This document shows, in pieces, positions 24,147-30,889 of a DNA stretch of 34,828 nucleotides. The stretch comes from a virus. The stretch's first letter is position 1, and every line of letters begins with the position of its first letter. The notes beneath the pieces were generated by a model that saw only the letters and a program-made list of their open reading frames with translations, made no database searches and was not told the origin of the DNA. The stretch is taken from IMG/VR virus record IMGVR_UViG_3300047300_000239, positions 1-34,828 of that record; one strand, given 5' to 3'. A program made the position numbers and the translations under genes.

Positions 24147-24298
24147 GCTGCACCCCCCATAATGAGTTTTTTAAGATCTGCCACCGATCTGCCAGTCATA
24201 TCTGACAATTCCCGCAGGGTTAAATTTAGATGGCTGTCGTAATAATCGACAATTTCCTCAGGGCTGCTGCTGTAATTTGGCTGTTTATCGTCGTTCAT
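24143..24298 (-). CDS. Small HTH-like protein, 51 residues
   Basis: The sequence is MNDDKQPNYSSSPEEIVDYY, then DSHLNLTLRELSDMTGRSVA, then DLKKLIMGGAA. The LTLRELSDMTGRSVADLKKLI part resembles a minimal helix-turn-helix. ATGA overlaps join it to both neighbours. Acidic N-terminus, basic helix; a small regulator is a reasonable guess. Confidence 0.65.
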   Translation of the reverse strand: MNDDKQPNYSSSPEEIVDYYDSHLNLTLRELSDMTGRSVADLKKLIMGGAA

Positions 24299-24486
24299 GC
24301 TGCCACCTGCCATTTAATTTGATCGGGGGAAACCTGTACCTCATATCCCAGCTGCATAATCTGGTCTAAGGTTTTTTCTGTCAGGGTTTTAGTGCCTGCC
24401 ATGGCAGCGAATATCTGCGCTTTTGGACAAACAGGGTAAACAACCCAGTTTCCGTAGTTTTTATCAAGCTTTACTGTAATTTTCAT
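24295..24486 (-). CDS. Small conserved-type protein, 63 residues
   Basis: Begins MKITVKLDKNYGNWVVYPVC and ends QIKWQVAA. A GGGGA element precedes the ATG by about 8 bases and it is the first gene of this block, after a 356-bp gap. The composition suggests an alpha/beta mini-domain. Its last 15 coding bases are identical to those of the GP88-like gene (both end QVAA). Function is unknown. Confidence 0.65.
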   Translation of the reverse strand: MKITVKLDKNYGNWVVYPVCPKAQIFAAMAGTKTLTEKTLDQIMQLGYEVQVSPDQIKWQVAA

Positions 24487-24842
24487 TTCTCAATTCCCCT
24501 TAGTAGGTGGTTTGTTGATCAACAGGGGCCTATCTGCTTGCCTGTTGCACGAAATTTAACGCACCTATCTGCTGTATGTAATAGGGATAAACCCTAGGTT
24601 ACGCAATTATTTGTTGACTGTCGCTGAAAATGATACAGCCATGCACTATTTGCCTGCCCCTGCTGGCAGGTTTTCCCATGGCAGACAGCAGAATTAATTA
24701 TTCTGTTTTCAACAGGTGCATTTTAGGTACTACTGGCTGATTTTCTGGGTTTGCATACAGTAACCCATGCCACCTACAGCCAGCCCAAAATTGAAATTGG
24801 GGGTATTCCAAACACCACTGGTATGGGGCGCTTGGAAAATTT
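24487..24842. other. Non-coding gap between early blocks, presumed promoter region
   Basis: No convincing gene in 356 bases; the longest minus-strand ATG frame is about 26 codons (near 24601-24681) and has no ribosome site. On the minus strand TTGCGT-17-TATTAC (around 24570-24610) is a weak promoter candidate for the downstream block. TAGGG-TTTAT-CCCTA makes a small hairpin within its spacer. Confidence 0.4.
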
Positions 24843-25046
24843 CTAACCAGGACTGCTGGAAACTTCTCCAGCATTTTCCTTTTGCGCTGCCATGAATTTC
24901 ACCAGATCATCCTTGATACCCCTGCACAAACCAGAGACATCAGAATCAAGCTCCTTTGCTCTGTGCCATGCGTGTGCTTTGAAGCCTGGTTGCTGTGCCA
25001 TGGCTATCAGATGCGCCAGCATCTTGTCGTAATGCTCACTGGTCAT
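24843..25046 (-). CDS. Hypothetical helical protein, 67 residues
   Basis: Read from the ATG at 25046 (MTSEHYDKMLAHLIAMAQQP) and not the in-frame one at 25091, because the latter lies deep inside the upstream small gene. The body is helical and charged (HRAKELDSDVSGLCRGIKDD). It is the last gene of the first early block. A 7-bp inverted repeat at 24854-24873 lies in its 3' end. Function is unknown. Confidence 0.65.
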   Translation of the reverse strand: MTSEHYDKMLAHLIAMAQQPGFKAHAWHRAKELDSDVSGLCRGIKDDLVKFMAAQKENAGEVSSSPG

Positions 25047-25137
25047 CTTGTATCCACGCCAACCAGTTGGCAAACGCCAGCAATACACCAACAGTTATCC
25101 CAGCACCGATGAATAAACACAGAATGGTTGCAATCAT
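25036..25137 (-). CDS. Single-span membrane peptide, 33 residues (DUF3789-like)
   Basis: MIATILCLFIGAGITVGVLL followed by AFANWLAWIQDDQ: one N-terminal membrane helix and a short polar tail. Size and pattern resemble the tiny DUF3789-type phage membrane proteins. The ATG overlaps the upstream stop by 4 bases, and GAGG lies about 9 bases before it. Function is unknown. Confidence 0.65.
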   Translation of the reverse strand: MIATILCLFIGAGITVGVLLAFANWLAWIQDDQ

Positions 25138-25316
25138 TTGGATGGCCTCGCTTTACTGTAGGTTGTGAAATCGTTACGCACACGCAGACCCCTGTTCTTC
25201 AGCTCAGTGGTTGCTGCCTTGATCGCCACATACTGGCGCTTTGCTTTCTTGTCTGTCATCCAGATGCTTGGCTCGTTGATAGACTCAAATGCTGATTTGA
25301 CTGGCTCTTTGCTCAT
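25134..25316 (-). CDS. Small basic hypothetical protein, 60 residues
   Basis: Begins MSKEPVKSAFESINEPSIWM, continues TDKKAKRQYVAIKAATTELK and ends in a basic tail (YSKARPSK). It overlaps the upstream wHTH gene by 32 bases and the downstream membrane peptide by 4. No family is recognised; nucleic acid binding is possible from its charge. Confidence 0.65.
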   Translation of the reverse strand: MSKEPVKSAFESINEPSIWMTDKKAKRQYVAIKAATTELKNRGLRVRNDFTTYSKARPSK

Positions 25317-25677
25317 AGATTCTTCTCGGTGTTGCTAAGTTAAAGACGCTGTTACCAGTCAGTCTCTTGCGTTTGTTGGCGTTGTAGCGTCTGACAATTT
25401 CCTTGCGGCTTGTCTTTGGTTTTGGTTTGTCTTCCTGGTCACCCAATGCGTACACAGCCCTTGGATAGCGTCTGTCATGTGTCTCATGCTCATAGATATA
25501 GGCTGTGATGTACAGGCGCTTTGGTAGCCTTGCTGTTGGCTTGGACATGCGAGAGATGATAGATGAGATGTCGGACTTGGTAACACCCAGCTCCTGGCAA
25601 ATTTCAGCACCAGTCATTGGCCCAAGGTAAGTCAATACTTCTTCTATTTGCTGCACATAAAAGCCGTGCTTCCTCAT
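25285..25677 (-). CDS. Winged helix DNA-binding protein
   Basis: 130 residues. QQIEEVLTYLGPMTGAEICQ, then ELGVTKSDISSIISRMSK, form a winged helix-turn-helix, and a beta wing follows (KRLYITAYIYE, RAVYALGD). The C-terminal 50 residues are strongly basic (KRKRLTGNSVFNLATPRRIY). Such wHTH proteins are frequent in early phage operons and probably regulate transcription. It overlaps both neighbours. Confidence 0.75.
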   Translation of the reverse strand: MRKHGFYVQQIEEVLTYLGPMTGAEICQELGVTKSDISSIISRMSKPTARLPKRLYITAYIYEHETHDRRYPRAVYALGDQEDKPKPKTSRKEIVRRYNANKRKRLTGNSVFNLATPRRIYEQRASQISI

Positions 25678-26075
25678 GTGTTCAATTCCTTAAGTTTGGC
25701 TTCAATCGCTGTAAAAACTTCATCATCTGTTTTGTGGTCTAACCAAGAACTGAATTTCTTTTTGTCGTGATGGTCAAGCCCTACCCATGTGCGCTGTGGG
25801 GTGGTGTAGAGAGGTGTTATAACTTGTTCTCCATTGGCTGTAGCATGAAAGCGTGTTTTGTATAAGTTTCCTAATGGTGAAAACCACGCCACAGGCTCCT
25901 GCTCTGACTGTGCCAAGGCTTCTTTGATTGCGTTGATGGCTTGCTCAACTTTCCATGTTGTGCTTTGCTCTGCTGGCACTCTAGGGCCACCAAACACAGT
26001 TAAAAGCGGCTCCATGTATCCGTGATAAGTTTCCAACGCCTCCAGCGCCATCCTCAGTGCTTCATCTTTTGTCAT
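25674..26075 (-). CDS. Hypothetical early protein, paralogue of the next gene upstream
   Basis: 133 residues. The start MTKDEALRMALEALETYHGY and the segment INAIKEALAQSEQEPVAWF match the corresponding parts of the 26079-26549 product. Downstream, YTTPQRTWVGL resembles that protein's SIPPQRKPLTL. These N-terminal and junction motifs are common in phage proteins of unknown role. The C-terminus is a charged helix (DDEVFTAIEAKLKELNT). Confidence 0.75.
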   Translation of the reverse strand: MTKDEALRMALEALETYHGYMEPLLTVFGGPRVPAEQSTTWKVEQAINAIKEALAQSEQEPVAWFSPLGNLYKTRFHATANGEQVITPLYTTPQRTWVGLDHHDKKKFSSWLDHKTDDEVFTAIEAKLKELNT

Positions 26076-26078
26076 GTC

Positions 26079-26549
26079 TTACTCCTTAATGCCGTGCAAC
26101 GCTTCAACGTCTCGTGTGATTAGCACATAGTCGGCAAAATCAATCTCTGCGTCCGTCATATCCAATACCTTAGCAACCTGCCAATGCTCTCGCAATTGTT
26201 CCAGCGTCAGCGGCTTGCGTTGTGGTGGAATAGATACTTGACCGACTAAAACACGACCAAAATCAGTATCAATAATAGGCAAGGCAATGTCATAGTCTTT
26301 GCAACGCATAGTGACAGATTTGATTTTCATTTCCTCACGAATATGTTTAAGCCTACGCTCTAATTCACGATGAAAATATTCTTTTGTCGCATACGCCACA
26401 GGCTCTTGCTCTTGTGCCAAGGCTTCTTTGAGGGCGGTGATGGCTTTCGGCGCAAAGTCGATCTCTAGAAGGTAACTTTCGTCCATTGTGTCCATGTTCA
26501 AGTACATCTCCAACGCCTCAAGCGCCAACTTCAATGCTTCTTGTGTCAT
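26079..26549 (-). CDS. Hypothetical early protein, paralogue of its downstream neighbour
   Basis: 156 residues. The start MTQEALKLALEALEMYLNMD, then ITALKEALAQEQEPVAYATK, are shared in pattern with the 25674-26075 product. A middle insert (ELERRLKHIREEMKIKS) is coiled-coil-like. The C-terminus (LREHWQVAKVLDMTDAEIDF, then ADYVLITRDVEALHGI) is a helical module also common in such proteins. Function is unknown. The two genes appear to be a tandem duplication that has diverged. Confidence 0.75.
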   Translation of the reverse strand: MTQEALKLALEALEMYLNMDTMDESYLLEIDFAPKAITALKEALAQEQEPVAYATKEYFHRELERRLKHIREEMKIKSVTMRCKDYDIALPIIDTDFGRVLVGQVSIPPQRKPLTLEQLREHWQVAKVLDMTDAEIDFADYVLITRDVEALHGIKE

Positions 26550-26758
26550 TCCTTCATGCTCCTAATGTAGATAGCAAAGCTACTGATCGTGTCTTTGCCA
26601 AAAGATTCCATGCTTTCAATCGCTTGAGCAATTTCTTCAATGATGTGATTGCGATATGGGTTCAAAGACTCCACCCTGCTACGCAACTCAGCAACAGCCT
26701 GTTCAGCAGATTCCACACGCTGCTCAATCTGCCGCTTGCGCCATGTGCTTTCATCCAT
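26546..26758 (-). CDS. Small coiled-coil protein, 70 residues
   Basis: Read from the ATG at 26758, which has AAGGA 5 bases before it. The ORF also holds an upstream ATG at 26782 inside the HTH gene. RQIEQRVESAEQAVAELRSR, then VESLNPYRNHIIEEIAQAIE, is a long heptad-like helix. It overlaps the HTH gene by 8 bases and the next gene by 4. Function is unknown. Confidence 0.65.
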   Translation of the reverse strand: MDESTWRKRQIEQRVESAEQAVAELRSRVESLNPYRNHIIEEIAQAIESMESFGKDTISSFAIYIRSMKE

Positions 26759-26954
26759 GCTTGTCCTTCCAGTTGTATGCACCTTTGACTGTGAACCTGC
26801 CAGCCTTGCGAAAAATCGTCAGCAAAGACTTGTATGGCACACCAAATCTATCGGCAATCTCTTTCTTGCTGAAGCCCTGATCTTGCAAACTGAAAGCTCT
26901 GCGCTCGTCAATCTGAATGGGCTTGCGCCCACCGCCTCTATAACCACCTCTCAT
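26751..26954 (-). CDS. Small helix-turn-helix DNA-binding protein
   Basis: 67 residues. The body RRAFSLQDQGFSKKEIADRF, then GVPYKSLLTIFRKAGRFTVK, is a resolvase-like helix-turn-helix. A basic Gly-rich arm precedes it (MRGGYRGGGRKPIQI). AGGA precedes the ATG. It overlaps both neighbours and is probably a transcription regulator of early genes. Confidence 0.72.
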   Translation of the reverse strand: MRGGYRGGGRKPIQIDERRAFSLQDQGFSKKEIADRFGVPYKSLLTIFRKAGRFTVKGAYNWKDKHG

Positions 26955-27115
26955 TGCATTCCTATAGGATCTTCATCACTGAGGTAGTGACTCAGGCTTT
27001 TTAATTCCCTAGCCAGCATGATCATCACTTGGCTGTTGGCATGGAAAGCTTCAGCCATCTGCTCAAACTGGTCTTCCAAATGGGTGATGCGCTGCTCTAA
27101 AGTCTCTTCTGTCAT
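26951..27115 (-). CDS. Small coiled-coil protein, 54 residues
   Basis: MTEETLEQRITHLEDQFEQM, then AEAFHANSQVMIMLARELKS, then LSHYLSDEDPIGMQ. The first 20 residues have heptad spacing typical of a parallel coiled coil. ATGA overlaps link it to RusA upstream and the HTH gene downstream. It is similar in style to the 70-residue coiled-coil protein two genes further on. Function is unknown. Confidence 0.7.
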   Translation of the reverse strand: MTEETLEQRITHLEDQFEQMAEAFHANSQVMIMLARELKSLSHYLSDEDPIGMQ

Positions 27116-27537
27116 GGCAATATCTCCATTACTGTTACCTCAATGCGAGGTGATCCATATGATTTCACGCTGTGCAACTCACACACCTGGCTGTCATCCA
27201 CCCACAAGATGCCATTGCCAGCGTCCATGATTGCCTTGATGTAGTTGTCCAGATCTGGTTTGCCAATTGGTTTCATGGCATTTGACTCAGCCTGCTGGCG
27301 CTTGGCCTTAGACCAGCTCACAGGTATCGTCTTGTAAACCCGCACAGACAGGGCTACAGGCGTATCCAATGGCGCTTGGCTACCCATGGCTTGCTTGGCT
27401 GCTTGAGCTATCTCCTGCTCCCAGTTTGCCGTCTTCTTGGGGGTATATGTTTTGACAAATCCCCCTTGACGAGCGAATCTCGGCCTGCCTTTCCCCACTG
27501 GCTCGCCAAAGACGCAGAAATTCACCATCAAAGTCAT
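27112..27537 (-). CDS. rusA: RusA-like Holliday junction resolvase
   Basis: 141 residues from the ATG at 27537, chosen because AGGGG lies 6 bases before it. The family signature is complete: FGEPVGKGRPRF at the N-terminus, then KPDLDNYIKAIMD (D95, D97, K101, D105) and GILWVDDSQV (D114, D115), whose aspartates bind the catalytic metals. It resolves branched DNA formed by the YqaJ/ERF recombination system encoded on the other strand. The 86-codon frame upstream overlaps its first 158 bases. Confidence 0.92.
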   Translation of the reverse strand: MTLMVNFCVFGEPVGKGRPRFARQGGFVKTYTPKKTANWEQEIAQAAKQAMGSQAPLDTPVALSVRVYKTIPVSWSKAKRQQAESNAMKPIGKPDLDNYIKAIMDAGNGILWVDDSQVCELHSVKSYGSPRIEVTVMEILP

Positions 27538-27640
27538 CAAAATCCCCTGTTACTGTCAAAGCTTGGTTGATCATGAATGCAGGTACTTCCTGCCCATCCT
27601 TGACACTGTCCAGAATACGGATGGCATCCTCGAAAGTCAT
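27380..27640 (-). CDS. Short early ORF with a tail overlapping RusA
   Basis: 86 residues. The first 35 (MTFEDAIRILDSVKDGQEVP, then AFMINQALTVTGDF) look like a genuine small phage protein and the ATG overlaps the upstream stop. The remaining half is read out of frame through the start of RusA and has an implausible composition (ends GAGDSSSSQASHG). The original gene may have been shorter and lost its stop by a frameshift, or the overlap may be real. Confidence 0.55.
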   Translation of the reverse strand: MTFEDAIRILDSVKDGQEVPAFMINQALTVTGDFDDFDGEFLRLWRASGERQAEIRSSRGICQNIYPQEDGKLGAGDSSSSQASHG

Positions 27641-27849
27641 CTGACCGCCCTGAGTGGCTTGATGAATGGCAGTTCATATGGTTTTTCAGGTGGTGGTGGT
27701 GTCATCTTTGCACTGGGTGGAAGCCATCCATGCTTGCGCCAGGTTGCCTGAACATCTGCCCCTCGTTGGTACTTGAAGTTGTCAGATGTCACATGAATGC
27801 TGGGCAAAGTTACTTTAGTACCAGCGGGTGGTGTCCACTTGTCAGTCAT
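27637..27849 (-). CDS. Hypothetical early protein, 70 residues
   Basis: MTDKWTPPAGTKVTLPSIHV, then TSDNFKYQRGADVQATWRKH, then GWLPPSAKMTPPPPEKPYEL. Pro-rich at both ends with a short aromatic centre. It overlaps the repressor gene by 8 bases and the next gene by 4. No function is recognised; the W-R-K-H-G-W-x-P-P centre suggests a small conserved phage protein. Confidence 0.65.
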   Translation of the reverse strand: MTDKWTPPAGTKVTLPSIHVTSDNFKYQRGADVQATWRKHGWLPPSAKMTPPPPEKPYELPFIKPLRAVR

Positions 27850-28051
27850 ATTTACCTTTCAAAAACGCATTGATGCGGTTATCTGGTGTTGCATATTGCT
27901 TGCTCAGACTGTCAACAATCAGATCATCAACGACTGCCGCCATTGATTTTCGCTGTGCCAGGGAAGCCTGCCGCAACATCTCTTTACTAGACGGACGCAC
28001 TCTGACCATCAAAGGAACGACCACGATTTTGGGATTGATTGTGTGTTTCAT
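27842..28051 (-). CDS. Ribbon-helix-helix (Arc/MetJ-type) repressor
   Basis: 69 residues. VVVPLMVRVRPSSKEMLRQA, then SLAQRKSMAAVVDDLIVDSL, fits a beta-strand followed by two helices, as in Arc. The gene heads the leftward early operon and faces the rightward recombination operon. Its ATG lies inside an operator-like repeat and only 7 bases after a TATACT box, so the mRNA is probably leaderless and the gene autoregulated. No CI-like repressor or integrase is visible, so lysogeny is not implied. Confidence 0.75.
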   Translation of the reverse strand: MKHTINPKIVVVPLMVRVRPSSKEMLRQASLAQRKSMAAVVDDLIVDSLSKQYATPDNRINAFLKGKYD

Positions 28052-28084
28052 GATTGCAAGTATATATCACCGTGCAATCATGTA
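28049..28084. promoter_or_regulatory. Inverted operator repeat and leftward early promoter
   Basis: CATGATTGCA (28049-28058) and TGCAATCATG (28073-28082) form a perfect 10-bp inverted repeat with a 14-base centre. On the minus strand ATTACA (28081-28086) and TATACT (28059-28064) are spaced 16 bases, so the promoter lies within the repeat and one arm covers the repressor ATG. Binding would block the promoter. Confidence 0.7.
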
Positions 28085-28131
28085 ATTGGGGAAAGCACCT
28101 AGAACACCGTATTTATTGCATGGTACACTGC

Positions 28132-28151
28132 TATCACCATGCAATCATGTA
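28132..28151 (+). promoter_or_regulatory. Third operator copy near the rightward start site
   Basis: TATCACCATGCAATCATGTA repeats 28065-28084 with a single G/A difference, 67 bases away. A weak rightward promoter (AGAACA 28101-28106, TACACT 28124-28129, spacing 17) would start transcription inside this copy. Confidence 0.6.
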
Positions 28152-28183
28152 TGGCAGACAACCTACCTATTAAGGAGAGTCCC

Positions 28184-28492
28184 ATGGAGTTCGGCACATT
28201 CTGGAAAAAGCTTGTCCGCAGAAACGCACCACCCACCAGTCAGGAAGCAGCCAAGTTGGTCAACACAACCAACATGGAGCAGATCGTCTACGAGGTGATT
28301 GCCAGTTATCCACAGGGTTGTATACAAGATGAGGTACTAGCTCAATTGGTGAGCTACCCCTACTCTACAGTGACAGCCCGATTCAAAGCCCTGATCGACA
28401 AGGGGTATGTCATTGACACTGGGCTGACCCGCCCTGGTAAGTCAGGCAGAAACCAGCGGGTTCTCATCATCAAGGAGTTTCACAATGCCTAA
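28184..28492 (+). CDS. Winged helix-turn-helix regulator
   Basis: 102 residues from the ATG at 28184, which has AAGGAG 6 bases before it; the in-frame ATG at 28139 lies inside the operator. MEQIVYEVIASYPQGCIQDE, then VLAQLVSYPYSTVTARFKAL, then IDKGYVIDTG is a MarR/wHTH-type DNA-binding domain with a basic C-terminus (TRPGKSGRNQRVLI). It is the first gene of the rightward recombination operon and overlaps the exonuclease gene by 8 bases. Confidence 0.75.
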   Translation: MEFGTFWKKLVRRNAPPTSQEAAKLVNTTNMEQIVYEVIASYPQGCIQDEVLAQLVSYPYSTVTARFKALIDKGYVIDTGLTRPGKSGRNQRVLIIKEFHNA

Positions 28493-29435
28493 GTTAACCT
28501 CGGACACCATGCTGTCCTGCTCACAACTGCCCAGCCTGTTTGGTGTCAGTCCTTACTCCAGCCCCAACGATGTCCTGATGTTCTGCATCAAGTCTATTCT
28601 GGGTGAAGATGCCAGAACCCCCGCAGGTGAAGCAGCAGACTGGGGCAATGCACTTGAGCCAGCCATCATTGCTGAGATGGCAAAGCGCCTGGGCATCAGC
28701 CGATATGAGATGCCAGACAAGGCATTCACCCATGTCCAGCTACCACTTGCCGCCAGTGCAGATGCCATTGCCCTGATTGACAAGCCTATTGTGATTAACC
28801 ATGACCCCAGCAAAGGGATATATGTGGTGGATGGCGACAGCATTGAGCTGAATGGCAATGGTGTACTGGAGTCCAAGCTAACTCGTGGTCATCCAGAAGA
28901 TGTCTTGCCTTTGTATCGTGGGCCAATCCAAGTCCAAGGCGTGATGATGTGTACTGGTCTGGACTGGGCAGCCATTGGTTGCTTGTACTCAGGCGTGGAA
29001 CTGCGGATCTTCCTGTTCAAGCCACACGCTGAAACCATGGCACAGATCGACAACTACGCCATTGACTTCCAGAACCGCCTGACCACCTTTGAGGAAACTG
29101 GTGAAGCTCAGTATTACCCAGCCGCTGACAGCAAAGATGCCAACCGCATCTGGCCTAGCGCCAAAGAAGAAGAAGTCCAGCTTGGCACTGAAGCAGAGGA
29201 TCTGGTGGCTGAAATCGTCATTGCCAAACAGAAGATCAAGGAATTAGAAGAGGACATTGACATGTGGGAAAAAGACTTGAAAGTGCTGATGAAAGACTAT
29301 TCAACTGCCAAGGCTGGTGCATGGACGCTCAAGTGGCCTATGCGTCACTACAAAGCTGCGCCTGAAAAGATCACGCCAGCCAAAGAAGCCTACTCAATCC
29401 GTCAGTCAACCATCACCATCAAGGAAAACAAATGA
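28485..29435 (+). CDS. YqaJ-family recombination exonuclease
   Basis: 316 residues; AAGGAG precedes the ATG by 7 bases. The PD-(D/E)XK core is readable: ADWGNALEPAIIAEMAKRLG with E58, ASADA with D93, and LESKLTRG with E129 and K131, the E-x-K metal-binding pair. Family members trim 5' ends to give 3' single strands for an annealing protein. The last 100 residues add a coiled coil (KQKIKELEEDIDMWEKDLKV). Its partner is the ERF protein encoded next, with overlapping ATGA. Confidence 0.9.
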   Translation: MPKLTSDTMLSCSQLPSLFGVSPYSSPNDVLMFCIKSILGEDARTPAGEAADWGNALEPAIIAEMAKRLGISRYEMPDKAFTHVQLPLAASADAIALIDKPIVINHDPSKGIYVVDGDSIELNGNGVLESKLTRGHPEDVLPLYRGPIQVQGVMMCTGLDWAAIGCLYSGVELRIFLFKPHAETMAQIDNYAIDFQNRLTTFEETGEAQYYPAADSKDANRIWPSAKEEEVQLGTEAEDLVAEIVIAKQKIKELEEDIDMWEKDLKVLMKDYSTAKAGAWTLKWPMRHYKAAPEKITPAKEAYSIRQSTITIKENK

Positions 29436-30193
29436 AACAGATCGCATCAGCCCTAGTCAAAGCCCAACGTGCCTTTGGCCCTGCTCTCAAGACCAGCACC
29501 AACCCCCATTTCCGTAGCCGATACGCTGACCTGTCTGCCTGCGTTGAAGCCGTCATTGATGCGCTAAATGAGAACGGCATCTATTTACTGCAAAAAAATT
29601 ACGACTGTAATGACGGCATCATGTGTGAGACAGTCTTTGTCCACGAGTCTGGTGAGATGCTGGAGTGCGGCATTGTCCACTTTCCTGCGGTCAAGCACGA
29701 TCCACAGGGGTATGCCAGTGCTTTGACCTATGCTCGCAGGTACAGCCTGATGTCAGCCTGTGGCATTGCACCTGAAGACGATGATGGCAATGCTGGCTCA
29801 CGCAAACTAGCGCCAGCAGCCAACCCATTGGACAAGATAAAGCCAGGTGCTGTTGTGCAAGTGGAGAGCGAGAAGACCATTACGGCTTTGTCAAATAATG
29901 AACCTGTTTACACCTTGTCTATTCCAGGCAAAGAGCCACGCCTGTATGACACATCAGAGTCTTATGTCAATGGGACGATTGAGTTGCGTGACAAGGTAGA
30001 GAAATCCGCACTTGCCAACCGCACAAAAATGACTAAGCTTCGGGAACTGCGTGAAGCAAACGATGACCAGATCAGCAAGATCAAGCCTGAGCATAAAGCC
30101 AAATTGCTTGGGGATTACCAACTGCGCTTGAAGCGATTGGGCGCACAACTGGAGGGAGATGCCGATGAATCCAACGGACTGGGAGATTCTTGA
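29432..30193 (+). CDS. erf: ERF-family single-strand annealing protein
   Basis: 253 residues. MKQIASALVKAQRAFGPALK, then HFRSRYADLSACVEAVIDAL, then HFPAVKHDPQGYASALTYAR with RRYSLMSACGI, is the ERF superfamily core, which anneals complementary single strands. The sequence PEDDDGNAG after the core is also typical. The C-terminal 110 residues are a charged, less conserved extension. With the YqaJ exonuclease it forms a Red-like recombination pair; RusA would resolve products. Confidence 0.92.
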   Translation: MKQIASALVKAQRAFGPALKTSTNPHFRSRYADLSACVEAVIDALNENGIYLLQKNYDCNDGIMCETVFVHESGEMLECGIVHFPAVKHDPQGYASALTYARRYSLMSACGIAPEDDDGNAGSRKLAPAANPLDKIKPGAVVQVESEKTITALSNNEPVYTLSIPGKEPRLYDTSESYVNGTIELRDKVEKSALANRTKMTKLRELREANDDQISKIKPEHKAKLLGDYQLRLKRLGAQLEGDADESNGLGDS

Positions 30194-30281
30194 TAAAGAG
30201 TACAGGGAATATTGCAAGCAGTGTCAAGCTACTGGCAAATCCCCTGTTGATTTCCACACCTGGCTGTTAGGCCAAGATTAA
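30165..30281 (+). CDS. 38-residue protein ending the recombination operon
   Basis: MNPTDWEILDKEYREYCKQC, then QATGKSPVDFHTWLLGQD. GGAGG lies about 8 bases before the ATG, and the gene overlaps the 3' end of the ERF gene by 29 bases. Acidic and aromatic with a CKQC pair. Its stop overlaps the endolysin stop on the other strand by 3 to 4 bases. Function is unknown. Confidence 0.7.
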   Translation: MNPTDWEILDKEYREYCKQCQATGKSPVDFHTWLLGQD

Positions 30282-30889
30282 GCCATCAAGGTATCCAAGG
30301 CATGTTGAGTCCGTGCAATGCGGTCTTCTATGCCATGGGTTCCTCCATTGATACGCTTGGTCAATGTGGTCATGTCATTGGCATCAGCGTATTGGTTTAG
30401 CTTGTTCTTGTCCCAGAACCAGCCAGCCGACAAAGCAGCAAACTTGGGACTTGACACCTGATCTGGATCATCAACCAGGTCAGCGCCCAAGGCTTGCCCA
30501 CATGCACGGTAGTTGTCCTTGCCAGTCAACTGGATCAAGCCACGACCACGGTACTTGAAGCCCTCGCCAGAACCTTCGTCACCATTGCCCATGCGATCAG
30601 CATAGACCTTGTTGGCGATCTTCTCTGGGTTGCGGTGGTAAGGCTGGGCAGCATCCAAAGATGGGAACCGCTTAGGCCAAACCTTGGTCAATCCTTCTGC
30701 TGAGTAGTTGAGGTTTTCTTTGAGCGCAGTAAAGCCAGCCGACTCGTGAGCGCACTGCCCCAAGAAACAAGCTTGTCTCTCAGGTGTGTTAATTTCAAAA
30801 CGATCAAAAGTTTCATTGATTGCATCGATCCATTCCTCTGCCTTTGCAGGCGTTAATTTAAGAGCTTGCGCCAGTTCTTCTGAAGTCAT
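30278..30889 (-). CDS. Endolysin, glycoside hydrolase family 19
   Basis: 203 residues. The GH19 signature is clear: FLGQCAHESAGFTALKENLN (E49 catalytic acid, E58 probable base) followed by YRGRGLIQLTGKDNYRACGQ, then SAGWFWDKNKLNQYAD and RINGGTHG. It cleaves the peptidoglycan glycan strand at the end of infection. AAAGGA lies 7 bases before the ATG. No signal peptide is present, so release needs a holin from the neighbouring membrane proteins. It is the last gene of the lysis block. Confidence 0.93.
   Translation of the reverse strand: MTSEELAQALKLTPAKAEEWIDAINETFDRFEINTPERQACFLGQCAHESAGFTALKENLNYSAEGLTKVWPKRFPSLDAAQPYHRNPEKIANKVYADRMGNGDEGSGEGFKYRGRGLIQLTGKDNYRACGQALGADLVDDPDQVSSPKFAALSAGWFWDKNKLNQYADANDMTTLTKRINGGTHGIEDRIARTQHALDTLMA

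Noticed and set aside
24854-24873. A 7-bp inverted repeat followed on the plus strand by TTTTCCTTTT
   Set aside because: It lies within the coding end of a minus-strand gene, the T-rich side faces the wrong way for that operon, and no plus-strand transcript is expected there.
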